Position numbers and translations under genes: made by a program
Shown: positions 42,709-53,754 of the stretch, one piece after another
Layout of the letters: each line of letters begins with the position of its first letter
Position numbering within the stretch: position 1 is the stretch's first letter
The notes under the pieces: model-generated
The model's database searches: none
Told to the model about the DNA's origin: nothing
The model's input: the letters and a program-made list of their open reading frames with translations, nothing else
From: Stenopsyche tienmushanensis
Lineage: Eukaryota; Arthropoda; Insecta; Trichoptera; Stenopsychidae
DNA: 64,000 nt
Direction of reading: 5' to 3'
Assembly (NCBI GenBank): GCA_008973525.1
Contig: WACJ01000530.1
Span: forward strand, 1,798,001-1,862,000

Positions 42709-43180
42709 CAAGGGCTCGCAATTTACCGTCAAATTTCAATTACCGGTAAAACAGTAAAAAAATCCTCACACTATCGGTTTACGGATTATTTACCGGCAAA
42801 TGATAATAGTCACCAGATAATAGTATAGCGTTATAGTAAATTAACAGATTATATCGTTAATTATCGATTTTTGATAATTAAAAGCGGAGGTAAAATACGG
42901 ATTTCCGTCGCATATGCTGCGAGTTTGTCTCGGGGCTGCGGATCCCCATCGTTACTGAGGGCGGAGCCTCTTTTCGAGATCCTTCAGGCGAAGATTGCGG
43001 GCCCCTGGCGAGTCCAAAATTCCAATATTTATTTTTGCTTACAAATTTACAGAAGCAATCTGTGTTTAAATATTGCCAAAGTCGAGAAAACAAATACCTG
43101 TATCGCGACAAAATATTTTCCCGGTAATTACCGATGATGAATTTTGAGTGATTTACCGATAAATCAGTAATATAAGCCAC
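42709..43180. mobile_element. hAT element with ACTT(T/C)TAC target duplication
   Basis: ACTTTTAC (42701-42708) and ACTTCTAC (43181-43188) differ at one of eight bases. The left end reads CAAGGGCTCGCAATTTACCG and the right end, inverted, GTGGCTTATATTACTG. Both sides repeat TTTACCGGTAA/TTACCGATAA words in the subterminal DNA, as hAT elements of this type do. The terminal match is imperfect. No transposase was recognised inside. Confidence 0.6.
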
Positions 43181-43467
43181 ACTTCTACCGTCTACTTGCC
43201 GCGTAATAGTGAAATAAAAATAGGAAACCGCACATATCGAGGGTCCAAAAGGAGTTAACCGTGAGAATTTATCCCATGTAAGTATTTATCCCATGTGCCT
43301 CTCAAGTACTAAATCGGCCACTGCGATTGATCAAGCGTATTAATTCTTTAAATCCAATTTTTCGAATGATTTATATTGGAATACCATTAAATAACAAAAT
43401 AATCTATATACAATGATTCTCAATAGCTTCATACAAAATATAGTATAAATTTATGTGACCAGAATAT

Positions 43468-43826
43468 TATCAATAGTGCCATATATACATGCCGTTTTTA
43501 TACTTTTTATCGTTTGAATAGATCGTCTTTTTATCGTTGCTGGATGAATCAGATCGTAGGAAGTTCTGAAAACACTGGATAACGACATTCTACGCGATTT
43601 GGTGGGGACAAATCCATGTTTATTAAGCAATAAATACAAAGGACAACGAGCATAAAGTCAGACTTGAAGTTGGTTGCATCCAAGAAAATTGATGTTGTCC
43701 GCTTTGTGGAATTTCAAAAGGATCGTTCGTTCGAAGAAGATGTATTATTGATTGAATTCGTGATGCGTTTTCTTCTCACGCCTATGGATATCAAGAACGG
43801 CACTTATTTTTGGCACATAGTGATTT
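43468..43826. mobile_element. ~359-bp element with AGTGCCA..GCCGTT terminal repeats
   Basis: The left end ATCAATAGTGCCATATATAC continues ATGCCGTTTT. The inverted right end is ATCACTATGTGCCAAAAATA and continues AGTGCCGTT. Single ends of the same kind are at 19498, 54506, 56398 and 57325. The coding content is not recognisable and the superfamily is unknown. Confidence 0.6.
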
Positions 43827-43829
43827 TAT

Positions 43830-45700
43830 ATTTATAAATTGCCAGAAACAATTGTCAAGGCAGAAAGTGACGTTTAATCTAATTATACTTGTGAAGAACA
43901 TCGCGTGCAGATTTATTACACTGATTTGAAATCATTTCATATTTTTTAATCTAGCTTAGTAATTTAATACCAATTTGCAACAGTACATTTTGTATTGACA
44001 TTTTGATCGATTACACTCTACTAAACAAGATGCATCTTATCATTTAACGTAGATTTCAAATACAATGACGAATAGTTTGATGAAAATAGTACATTTTTCG
44101 AATTCATTGTTCACGCTTGACATGTCACCGCATAAAAAGCGATGCTCAGCGGCGAACCAGAGTCGCAGATTTGCAGATTGCAAGTGAATCGGCAAATAAA
44201 ACACGGTGACAAATGATGGAGTTGCTGCTGAGGGAAAAACAGAAACAAATGGAGGCGGTGTTTTATTAAGTGCCACCTAACAACCGGTCCTGGAGGGACT
44301 AAAGTATGCCGACATGTTGAAAAATTACCCCAGTCCCGGCGAAACAGCCTCCAAGTCTGCTCGGAAAAGTGCGAACCGCGACTTGCAACTCTCACTTCCA
44401 AACTTTTCAACTCCGGCTGCAAACTTTGCAGCGAAAAGTACGCGTCCCGCCCAAGAAATCGTCTGAGAATTAAGCGCAAACTCGGATCATCGATAATTCA
44501 TAATCGAGGTTTCATCTGCTTTTGTGATGGTTATAACCACCTGTCAGCCGAGGGGGTTGTATACATTTCGCATACATCGACTATTATGGATTTATTTATT
44601 GCATCTGCAGTATGAGATCAACGTCCTCCGTCACTCTGAAGGTGAGTGCTTGACGTCCGGATCATAAATTGATCAAAATGACATACGAAATACATTACCA
44701 TACAAACGACCGTCCCGATCTTGCGTCCTGATTAATTTGTCTGCTAAGCCCCTCTTGAAGATTTGTGCTTGGGACTAAAAATAATAAAAACGCAAAATAT
44801 CCACAATAAAATGCATATTTTTCATTCTTAATGCGGACAAGTCGACCCTCAATCTTCGCGCATAAAAATTCCCTCGCGTAAAAATGAATGAAGTCCGTGC
44901 TAATTGAAAATCATATTTTATTATTTAATTTATACTTTCGAATTTCATCATCACTTTTATATCAGCAATAGGCATCATAAAAACCTAAAATTCCTCCGTA
45001 TAAATCAATCAATCCACATCATCATCATCATCATCGCATAACGGTGAATCCTTTCATCATTAACGGGCACAAATTCGATATAAAACCCAAATTTATTGGA
45101 ATCGAAAAGTATTTATTGAGTCGGCGGTGTTTATGGCCAAGAAGTCGATCACGGTCATCTAAATTATCACCTAAAGACGAAATAAATTCTACTTAATTAC
45201 TGGAAGATTTTTTGGTTTTGGGCGACGAAACGGATAAAGCCATGCTGCTCCTTATATTTATGGGCATCGGCGTATACAATGTTGTTTATTTACGACACAA
45301 TCAACGCCAGCTACATTCTAACGTACAGAAATTGATCAACCAATTAAAAAAATGTATAAATATTAATTTCGGACGAACTTAAGCTCGAATAATGCACGGA
45401 AAGTGCCACGGAGCTTATGTAAACGTATGCATTGAACATCATAAACAAGGCGACACAAAAACCAACCGATGATGCACGATGACTTGTGGCTCTGGATGGA
45501 AGACATGAAAATTATGCAAATAATTTTAATACATTTAAATGAGTCTCAAAATTCAAATAATTCATCCGAATAATTTTAAAAGCTTATAAATTAACGCTGT
45601 GACCTTTTTAGTATTCGTCACTGTGGGCAAATAGAGCTGAAAGACTCCTTATTCATATTTTATTATAAATCATAAATTAGCACGGCATTGTAAATAAAAC
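43830..45700. other. Long TE-free island, no gene recognised
   Basis: About 1.9 kb of complex sequence, with a (CAT)n microsatellite at 45018-45036 and many TTTATTG, ATAAATCA and TAATTA words. A possible start codon plus AAG/GTGAGT donor is near 44611-44646 (see findings). A 122-codon minus frame at 44111-44479 shows no domain. Confidence 0.4.
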
Positions 45701-45914
45701 AACATGCTCGCAACGTATGCGTGCATACTTCATCTCTGGATCGGTCGAGTGCACACTCAACGTGTGTGTGTATATAAACGATCAATCAGAAATATGACGC
45801 CTTTTTACAAATTTGTTGATCCTGAAGATGGGAGTACGCTAACCGCTAAAGGTCTCGCAAAACAAATTGCGTACACAAATAATGTTTATAATAATTCAAT
45901 AATGTTCACAGAAG

Positions 45915-45990
45915 TGCGCACAATAACTCTCCAAAGTTTCATCGCAATCTGATCAACGGTATGGGAGTGTATACGATACATACATACATA
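45915..45990 (-). repeat. Family A, single-unit fragment
   Basis: AAAGTTTCATCGCAATCTGA and TCAACGGTATGGGAGTG match the reversed unit core. Confidence 0.5.
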
Positions 45991-46009
45991 CAAACAGACA
46001 GTCATAGAT

Positions 46010-46262
46010 ACAAACAATCCACTGCTGAATTAGGGCCTATTCAATATCCATTCAAAGGAAGGGGTTACCTCGAGATATTAAAGTTAGCATGCCCTCCGAG
46101 TTTAATTTGGAACGCTCACCCAGCGAGCCACCTGGATGAACGTATCCAGGGGGAATTTGTAAATTTACAGCAATTTTCCTCGGGAAATAGTAAGAAACCA
46201 CTTTAGATGACCTCGTTGATTATACTGTAAAAGGTTTCTGGAATACAAAGAATCCAGTCCCC
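46010..46262 (-). mobile_element. RTE-like element, reversed truncated copy
   Basis: GGGCCTATTCAATATCCATT, AAGGAAGGGGTTACC, TTGGAACGCTCACCCAGCGA and GAATACAAAGAATCCAGTCC are the reverse complement of 35960-36260. The tail end and body beyond are lost. A TTTATTTATTTATTTATG run and family A follow at once. Confidence 0.65.
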
Positions 46263-46271
46263 ATTTATTTA

Positions 46272-46530
46272 TTTATTTATGCATCATTATCTAATATATA
46301 AAAATGAATTGGGTTTTGTTCGTTCGAAATGCGCTGCCATACCGTTCATCGTATTGCAATAAAACTTCGTCATTTATTGCTTAAGATTTTGCGAGTAATA
46401 TAGGCATAGTCTGATATATAAAAATCAATGTTTGTTTGTTCGTATTTAATGCGCTGCCATACCGTTTATCCGATTGCAATAAAACTTTGTCAACTTATTG
46501 TTTATACTTGCGGAAATAACATAGGCATAA
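46272..46530 (+). repeat. Family A paired-unit repeat, plus orientation, best copy
   Basis: Unit 1 (ATATATAAAAATGAATTGGG) and unit 2 (ATATATAAAAATCAATGTTT) are both complete, each with ACCGTT.ATC..ATTGCAAT and an AATATAGGCATAGT-type end. Confidence 0.75.
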
Positions 46531-46559
46531 TAAAAATAAAACAACATAAATTTGGCTTA

Positions 46560-46775
46560 AATTTTGGTTTATACTCTAGAGTAAAATTTGAACAAGAGAA
46601 GAGACGCTGGATGGAAGAGATAGATATGCAGAAAAGGACCTGTTTATGTCTAAATATTTATTTGTATTCATTCATTGATTATTTTCGAGATTCAAATATA
46701 TATTTGACTTTTATAACATCTCATTGGCTGTCAATGTATCCCATGTGTCAGCCGGTTGACGTATGTATGTAAGGC
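46560..46775 (+). pseudogene. Possible hAT transposase fragment
   Basis: The frame reads SFIDYFRDSNIYLTFITSHW, then LS. It resembles the (S)TDxW..SxxYLxxTAHWL segment at the start of the hAT catalytic core, where the first Asp would lie. Upstream residues (EEIDMQKRTC) give no support. The match is short, so chance is a real alternative. Confidence 0.28.
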
Positions 46776-46779
46776 AATC

Positions 46780-47425
46780 GTTAAATTCTGACAGGCAATG
46801 CAGGCTCGGAACCACCTCCTTTTTGCACGAGAAGTAGCACCGCGTCGATAGCAATCGTACAAGTTCAATGTTTAGTATAGAAAATTATAGGTTTCGAAAG
46901 CACATGTGGTCATGAGCTGGGGGACTGTCGGTATGGCGCGTTTATTTAAAATAAAGATATGAGCATACCACAGGTAGATTAATGGGCGATCGCGTATGAA
47001 GTTATGTGTTTGTCTGTCAATAAACATGTCACAGAAATATCCATCTAATTAGAGACGTCTTTTCCCCCCCGACTGGTCAACACCATCGCATTCCATCACC
47101 ACTCGCGAAGATACCAATTAAAGATCGAGGTGGACTCGTCCTCGGCCAGGACAAAAAAAATGCCCGACCAACCGCAGGCAGTGGGGTCGAAAAAAATAAA
47201 CGAAACCACAGAGACACTATTGATTGGTTTGTTTAAAATATAGATAAGTTTGGAGTTAATGCTAATAAATCTTGCCGTGCTGACGTATCAGGGAGTGTCA
47301 CGATAAATCACTGACCGATCGTTCTTCGTCTACAACTGGACATGCCTCACCGGCCTAACATTACTTATACATATTTTACACAGGATGGATGATTTTTTGA
47401 CTGATTAATACCCATCTGACATGAA
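46780..47425. other. Unassigned sequence
   Basis: Mixed composition, with complex DNA at 47040-47200. No gene or repeat family recognised. Confidence 0.35.
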
Positions 47426-47429
47426 ATGG

Positions 47430-47765
47430 AAGACCTATTCGTATAAAATCCGATACAAATCTTAAATTTATTGCACTCCAAATAAAGGGTCATCCAAATG
47501 TGACGCCTAGATATTGGCATTATCAAATAATATAAGCCATTTTATTTTAGTAGAAAAATATACAATTTAAACCATGGATAGGTATGAACTATGAAGTCCA
47601 TTTCACAATGGATGGATCAAGAAGCAAATGTATTATATCTGGGTACATGAAAATCCGAGTGTTATTCAGAAAAGATGTGTACACCCAAATTAATGTTTGG
47701 TGTGCATTTTAGGATAAATGGGATCATTGGGCCAAAAATTACAAAAGGAAATATCTAGGCGTCAT
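47430..47765 (+). pseudogene. IS630-type transposase core remnant
   Basis: From 47598 one frame reads PFHNGWIKKQMYYIWVHENP and SVIQKRCVHP. The next frame gives FGVHFRINGIIGP. This is the conserved (DEAH)FHLNGxVNKQNxRxW..ENP..(I)..LHP..VTVWC....GIIGP block of insect IS630-like DDE transposases. The first catalytic Asp would sit just upstream and is not intact. It is frame-shifted and inactive. Confidence 0.82.
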
Positions 47766-47769
47766 ATGG

Positions 47770-48015
47770 GTAAGACTGTTTGAGAGTTGTGGACTGTTCC
47801 ACACACACCTTTATGGGTACGCAGCACTGGGTGACCTGCTCACCCAACTCATGTTAGCTGGGTTATCCCAGCAGCCTTTGATGAGCAAACCGACGAGGCT
47901 ACTTTCGCACAACTCTACTCCACATCATTACCCTAGGTATTCAACTGTTGTCCACAAGCATAGGGTTGGATCCCCCTGATGTTTTATGGGTGGGCGAGTC
48001 TAACACTCACCCGGA
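47770..48015. other. GC-richer unassigned block
   Basis: It contains several short inverted words (GGGTGACCTGCTCACCC, GCTGGGTTATCCCAGC). It looks unlike the AT-rich DNA on both sides and may be the end of a retroelement, but nothing else in the window matches it. Confidence 0.35.
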
Positions 48016-48095
48016 TAAGGACAGCATCAAATCTTAGCAAGTTTTTATACAGCATTGCATAGATAAAGATAATTAAGTATTAAATGTTTTTTTAA

Positions 48096-48335
48096 ATGGG
48101 CTTAAAAATCATTGTGAATTATGTCCATGGAACCATGATTATTGATGAGGAATCCCGCATATGCAGCGAATGGACTCGAGTGATAAATAAAGCGTATTTT
48201 CGCACATTGAGTGCTGAATTTAGTGAATCGGAAACAAAAACGAAGATAATGTTTTGCGTCTTGTCATATATGGAAAGGTCGTACTGTAAAGGTACCCCTA
48301 CACGTCTAAATATTCTCAAATATTGCGATCCATAG
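48096..48335 (+). CDS. Unassigned 79-codon ORF
   Basis: It encodes a mixed hydrophobic/charged peptide (HGTMIIDEESRICSEWTRV, later SESETKTKIMFCVLSYME). No domain is recognised. It may be a TE fragment or chance, because the reverse strand is also open over 66 codons. Confidence 0.15.
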   Translation: MGLKIIVNYVHGTMIIDEESRICSEWTRVINKAYFRTLSAEFSESETKTKIMFCVLSYMERSYCKGTPTRLNILKYCDP

Positions 48336-48414
48336 TTCTTTATTTTTAATACCGTGGTTCTATTTCTAATACAATATTATTATTTATTGTCACTTCTATT
48401 CGAAACGTTATTAT

Positions 48415-48475
48415 GAGGCTTAACAATATCGACAGTGTTAAGGTTCATTTATTTATATACAAGCTTTATTCCGAA
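48415..48475 (-). repeat. 'AACAATATCGACAGTGTT' repeat, copy 3
   Basis: AACAATATCGACAGTGTTAA and ATTTATATACAAGCTTTATT match 37640 and the reverse complement of 10366. Confidence 0.5.
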
Positions 48476-48654
48476 GAACTGGGATCCAAAAGCAAATGCA
48501 CTCGCTCTAGTCTCGAAGACCAACTTAACCACCGTGTTGCGCGCGCATCCGTTTTCTCCCCGTCCCCGTAGCCCAAATTTCATTTCACCAGACCAATATG
48601 CGCCAACATAGTGCATCCATACAATATTTTACTTTATCTATGTTATTCCCACAG

Positions 48655-48752
48655 TTTTAAACAGTATATTGACGAAGTTTTATCGCAATCTGATGAACGG
48701 TATGAAAGCGCATTAAATACGAACAAACAAACATTGATTTTTATATACAGGA
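48655..48752 (-). repeat. Family A, single reversed unit
   Basis: ATTGACGAAGTTTTATCGCA, ATCTGATGAACGGTATG and AACAAACATTGATTTTTATA form one complete unit. Confidence 0.65.
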
Positions 48753-48849
48753 TTAAGAAGCTTCATCTCGTAGTTATTAGCTACGTGCTAAGCAGTACAA
48801 ATTTTATACTATTTAAAAACATATTATATATAAAATCTGTCTTAAAAAC

Positions 48850-49780
48850 TGGGTGAAATGATAGAATGACCAACAAAAAATGGGTCGATTGTAATGGCCC
48901 AAGATAAATGGCGTAGCGTCGAAATGACCTTTATCTTGAAGTATCCTATCGAGCTGATGATGATGATCCTAATGAAAGTTTTAGTATCGAATCATATATA
49001 TTAGAGAGGTGTTGGGGATGGTCACTCGTCAGAATGATCGTCATTTCGCCGAATGTCTCTGCATAGACGGAATCCAATCCCATTAGGGAAATAATGTGGG
49101 TTAAGTAGATTCTTTTATTAAGTGCATATAAAATACGACCATCCCTTCGGATCCAATATGCAAATACCAACACGGCCAAATATTATTTTATTCGGCTATA
49201 AAAGATGCCGTTTGGCCCCCTGATTTACGTGTCGGGGGTAATAAAAAAGTAAGCAAAGAAAATCTGATCGGGGAGGATTATACGAGAGATATAATAATTT
49301 AGCCGTTATGTAGAGGGAAAATCATATATCAATTTGAACAATGTAAATGGTATCAATTCGGTCCGTTCACCTGCCGTTTAGGCCGCCATATGATTACGAT
49401 CTGGAGCCATTCATCACAATAACCCGCACGTCTAAGGAGTCGTTAACACGCGAGTGCGACCCGAAAAATCGTACATGACGCCCGGGGCAGGCGCCGGGGG
49501 TGTAGAGTGGCCCCCGTGGGGTGTCTTTGCGTCATCCACCCTTCAAAACGTGGCGTGTGTCAGTCAAACGACTCACCCCCCGAGGACCTTTCATGTCCAC
49601 TCATTTGCATCGACGACGTTGCTCTATTTTTGGAGCGAGTCTTCGAGCTCTTTTTGGGCTTGGTCATTTCTTAGATTGATGACGGAATCACCAAAATAGA
49701 TATCCTTTATCTTATCAATATAATGCCATCATCAACTTGAAAATAATGCGGGAGGCGGCGACATTATTTGTGTAGTTATT
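48850..49780. other. TE-free island, no gene recognised
   Basis: Complex sequence with a GC-rich core at 49470-49560 (GCAGGCGCCGGGGGTG). Short frames have no domain. Confidence 0.4.
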
Positions 49781-49781
49781 C

Positions 49782-49923
49782 CTACAAAGCTGATTCTTTC
49801 TCAGTTTATTTTTTGGAAGCCGAGTCTATTGAAAGCTCTAGCCACTTTGAATCGAAAGTAGACGACTGTTTATTCAAAAACGATTAACATAAACTACTTG
49901 TAGACAAAGAAATAGCTTTGTAG
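49782..49923. mobile_element. 142-bp MITE with ~21-bp terminal inverted repeats
   Basis: The left end CTACAAAGCTGATTCTTTCT and the inverted right end CTACAAAGCTATTTCTTTGT match at 18 of 21 positions when extended by one base. The interior (GAAAGTAGACGACTGTTTAT, ATAAACTACTTG) matches the copy at 5517-5660. Confidence 0.72.
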
Positions 49924-50154
49924 ATTTTGACCTGACACCAGTATGTACAATTATTCCGAAACAAAAAGATATACTGTCAAAAATTATATACTGACCAAGT
50001 CATCCATAATTTTCCATGGTTGAATCAATTGCAAATGCTTACCTGAAACAATAATAAAAATCATAAATTAATATTTAAATATCATTAAAATAAAGTAATA
50101 AATAGGAACCGTTGTTTAGAAAGTAAGGTTACAAGGCCTCTTTAACGGTAAGTT

Positions 50155-50235
50155 TGTTTGATCGCGCGTATTTGTCGGCCATTTTGTTCGGTCACAGTAA
50201 ATTCTTCCGATGGAGAAATCGTCGCGCGCTTAACC
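50155..50235 (+). pseudogene. mariner 5' region fragment
   Basis: TTTGTCGGCCATTTTGTTCG, AGTAAATTCTTCCG and ATGGAGAAATCGTCGCG match 5770-5830 and 34486-34550. The ATG at 50211 is probably the transposase start (MEKSS). The rest of the gene is gone. Confidence 0.65.
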
Positions 50236-50409
50236 ATATACCATTTTTACGTCATCACCTTTATCACCTACCTAATCTAAAAGAAACTGGTGACAGAGGT
50301 CTACGGCACTAGTATACAAACAAAAATAGTTACTTTAATTTCTGGATGACCAGAAACTTAATTCAAAATCGCGCATCAATATGGATTTAACACGCTATAC
50401 AAAAAAAAT

Positions 50410-51185
50410 CCATTGGTGTCAGGTTTGAAGACCATGCGAGCCCATGGAATGTGGTACATCCCCAGACAAAGAAATCTCACGCTGAGATACCTCGGGATCC
50501 TCATGGACAACAAGCTGACCTTTAGCAAACACATAGAAGAAGCTGCGCAGAAGGCGCAAAAGGTGGCCAGCGAGCTTGGATGACTCATGCCCAACATTGG
50601 AGGGCCAAAGCCGTGCAGAAGACGTACCATAAATGAGGTAATATACTCGATCCTTCTGTATGGAGCCTCAATATGGCACAAGTCGCTCAGACGTGACACC
50701 AACAGAAAGAAGCTCGCCAGGGTCCAGCGACAGGGAGCGCTCCGAATCACCGCAGCGTATAGGATAGTGTTCAAAGACGCGGTGCTGGTGATCGCCGGAA
50801 TACCCCCACTAGGGGTAACTGAGCTCAACGTCGACAACATGATCCACAGCATGATGGCAAGCATGAAGCATGATGGCAAGCACCTTTGACGCGACTACAT
50901 AGAAGAGATTCTGAGCGCCAATAAGGTGCTACCTTTCCTCGCGAAGCAATGTGGAAAACAATATCAGGGGGACAGAGAAGAGCAAAGGAGGGAGTCAGTC
51001 AGTAGGAATCTGACACCACCCACTATGGATGTCTTGAGTCGCCTACGGGTGCAAAGATTCCCCTCCCACATGAAAAAAAAGATAAATAAATCCAGAGGTG
51101 TCAGATCTGAAGACCGTGCGCCTGAGGACGTGCCCTCTTCCGTGGCTCGCGCAGTCTCAAGACCTGACACCATTGGATTCACTGA
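50410..51185 (+). pseudogene. R1-like LINE ORF2 fragment (reverse transcriptase thumb and beyond)
   Basis: Frame 1 from 50428 reads RNLTLRYLGILMDNKLTF, EEAAQKAQKVASELG, a stop at 50581, LMPNIGGPKP, INEVIYSILLYGASIWHKSL, then RQGALRITAAYRIV and AGIPPLG. RYLGxxLDxxLxF, LMPNIGGP, SILLYGAxxW and ALRxxxAYRxV are hallmarks of R1-clade LINE reverse transcriptases after the catalytic YxDD box. The catalytic palm is missing. From 50818 the sequence changes character. Inverted ~32-bp copies flank the block at 50409-50440 and 51143-51174. The 167-codon minus-strand frame is a shadow. Confidence 0.85.
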
Positions 51186-51319
51186 CGAATGATTTCTATG
51201 ACATGTAATACATCGTTAGAAATGGTATAAACTAGAGAATATTTTAAAACTAAATTAAGTTCAAAATAGTATTTACAGAATTTAGAAGTTGACATTTCTC
51301 ATTCGTTTGCACATTTTGT

Positions 51320-51435
51320 TTGAATTTGGAAGCTCAGAACTACTTGTGTTTAAATCAATTGCATAAAATGATGATTTATTTAGATCAAAAATATATTGCT
51401 AAATACAAAAACGGTTATTTCGTGCTATTAAAACC
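51320..51435 (+). repeat. 'GGAAGCTCAGAACTAC' repeat, copy 1
   Basis: GGAAGCTCAGAACTACTTGT, TTATTTAGATCAAAAATATA and TTATTTCGTGCTATTAA match 53202-53303. Two copies only; class unknown. Confidence 0.6.
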
Positions 51436-51589
51436 ACAGATTAAAAAGTTATGATGATTTAAAGGTGTTTGGGTATTTTTTCAAAATGTTAAAAAAATCT
51501 ATTTCGACAACCCTGACACTTAAGACATAGAACCTATGTCTGGAACGTAGTAAAAAGGAACGTAATTGCGCCTTTGCACATCAAAATTA

Positions 51590-52660
51590 ATTTTAGCCGC
51601 TTAAGCTACAATATCGTATGGTACACGTGGTAATTATTTATTTGGATTTTTGCTCGCTTGTGTTTGTACATTTTGCCACCCAAGCGTATCAATCATGGCG
51701 ATTTACCAAATCAGCAATTTGTGCAATAAATTTGTCCGTCATGGGAGATGATCGAATAACAAATTTGAAGACAACACAAGACGTCACGAGTAAAAGCTCA
51801 TTGAAATGCATGCAATGCATGCAATATGATCGTCAGTCACGCTTTCCATCGCCTAAATCATATTTATGTGTTTTTGGTATTTGATTTCGCTATCATCTCC
51901 GATCTGGAGATACATGCGCAATCATTATAAATCTTGGCGATTCGTGATTAATTCCCTGCGGTGGGCGTAAATTTTAATTTTTTACGGTGAGATTATTCTA
52001 ATTTGACATATTAGAGTACATTTGCATATTTCCAAGCGACTCCTTCGTATACTTTGAACTTTCTTGATCTTTTTTTATATATCATTATTGATGACTCCGA
52101 GAAAATAGATATAATGGTCTGGAACACAATGTGGAAACTTGTCATTGGCGTCTTCCGAGCGAATAATAAAATGTCAGCGGATTATTCATATTGGACAGGA
52201 GGCGCAGATGACATCATCATCATCATCGTCGCGTATAATTCCGACGCTTTTGTAGAAGAAGAAGCGCAGAGTGATTTGCTATAATTTATAGTGTCGGCCG
52301 AATAAATAGATTTGTTTTTCGTCGTTCCTTGGGCGGCTTGCATAAATCAAAAGTGTATATTTTGTAGCATTCGTCCCGCGTTTGACAGTTTATTGTTGGG
52401 CGGAGTGGCGCGAGCAGGTGTTTGTTTGGTCGGGCCGCCCGCGCCCCCTCGACGCCTATTTTAGAACTTCCCGTAATGTGCGTGGTTCGGATGCATCCAC
52501 ACACAACAATGCAACTGCTAATGGCCATAAAAATATTTCAAGACAAACAAAGCCACTTTTACGACGGGCATGCTTTATTATTTCAAATCGGAAACACTTG
52601 CAACTAATACTCACAACAAATCGGCTCTAAATTCCCAATGATACGACGTGACTATGCTCT
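51590..52660. other. TE-free island, no gene recognised
   Basis: It contains ATGCATGCAATGCATGCAAT (51804-51823) and a CATCATCATCATC tract near 52211. Frames on both strands near 52286-52630 overlap and have no domain. Confidence 0.4.
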
Positions 52661-52899
52661 AAAAACAAGCTTGATTTAAATATCAACAGAGAGATCAAAC
52701 GGGCGCTCTTGACACTTTTAAACACCCTTGACGAATAAGATATGAACCATAAAACAACAAATTTATTATCGACCGACCGATTATATCAATATAATCCCAA
52801 TCGGATAGTGACGCATTTTGACTTTCAAAAAACTGGAATTTAAATTAAGATTTCAAACCATTACATTTTTATATTTAAAATCTACTATAAGTTAATTAT

Positions 52900-53150
52900 A
52901 TTATACTTATATTATTTGAATAAATACAAACAATAAGTTGGCAAAATTTTATCGCAATCGAATGAACGGTAAGGCAGCGCATTAAATACGGACAAACAAA
53001 CATTGATTTTTATATATTAGACTATGTTTATGTTATTCACGAAATCTTTAACAATAAGTGAACGAAGTTTTATTGCAATCCGTTGAACGGTATGGCAGCG
53101 CATTTCGAACGAACAAAACCCATTCAAGCTTTATATATTAAGAAGATGTA
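52900..53150 (-). repeat. Family A paired-unit repeat, reverse
   Basis: ATCGCAATCGAATGAACGGT and GCAATCCGTTGAACGGTATG mark the two units. Order and orientation match 28085 and 62995. Confidence 0.72.
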
Positions 53151-53201
53151 ATAATTCAATACAACGAGTATGTCTATATAAATACAGAATGTTTTGCATA
53201 T

Positions 53202-53303
53202 AGGAAGCTCAGAACTATTTCATTTAAACCAATTAAAATAATGTTATATTTAGATCAAAAATACATTGCATAATTCAAAAATAATTATTTCATGCTAATT
53301 AAT
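53202..53303 (+). repeat. 'GGAAGCTCAGAACTA' repeat, copy 2
   Basis: GGAAGCTCAGAACTATTTCA and TATTTAGATCAAAAATACAT match 51320-51435. It runs directly into the next repeat. Confidence 0.6.
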
Positions 53304-53304
53304 T

Positions 53305-53398
53305 GTTCGCACACTATACATTCCTATACCATTCATCCGATTGTGATGAAACTTTGGTGAGTTATTGGGCGTGTATCCAAGAAGGTTTTTAAATTAGC
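53305..53398 (+). repeat. 'GTTATTGGGCG' repeat, copy 3
   Basis: CGCACACTATACATTCCTAT, CCATTCATCCGATTGTGATG and GTTATTGGGCGTGTATCCAA match 13845 and 26930. Confidence 0.65.
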
Positions 53399-53754
53399 GC
53401 GAGCATTGTTTGTGTGCAGACTTTGCTTTGAGAGACGTTTAACAGATGCACCATGTTGGCGTATATTGGTCTGGATAAGTAAAGCGTGGGCTGCGGGGCC
53501 GGGGAGAGGAAGAATGCGCGCGCAATACGGCTAACCCTTCAGCTCGCGCTACACGCGTCCTAAAACAATAAATCACGAAGGTGTACTGCTACGTTCCTTG
53601 TCAATTAATTATTAATGGGTGGATTCCATGAGCGTGCTTTCTTGTGCATGGTTTATTAGCATGACGATTACTGCAATGAAATGACCACACGTTTGATACA
53701 AATATATTTAAATTATCGTTGCAAACTAACCACGAATAATTAGCCCTGCCTGAC

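Noticed and set aside
45018..45036. (CAT)n tract as another RTE tail
   Set aside because: The flanking GTGGACTGTTAGTGG-type end is absent, so it is a plain microsatellite.
50376..50879. 167-codon minus-strand frame, the longest in the window
   Set aside because: It is antisense to the clear R1-like reverse transcriptase reading on the plus strand and has no domain of its own.
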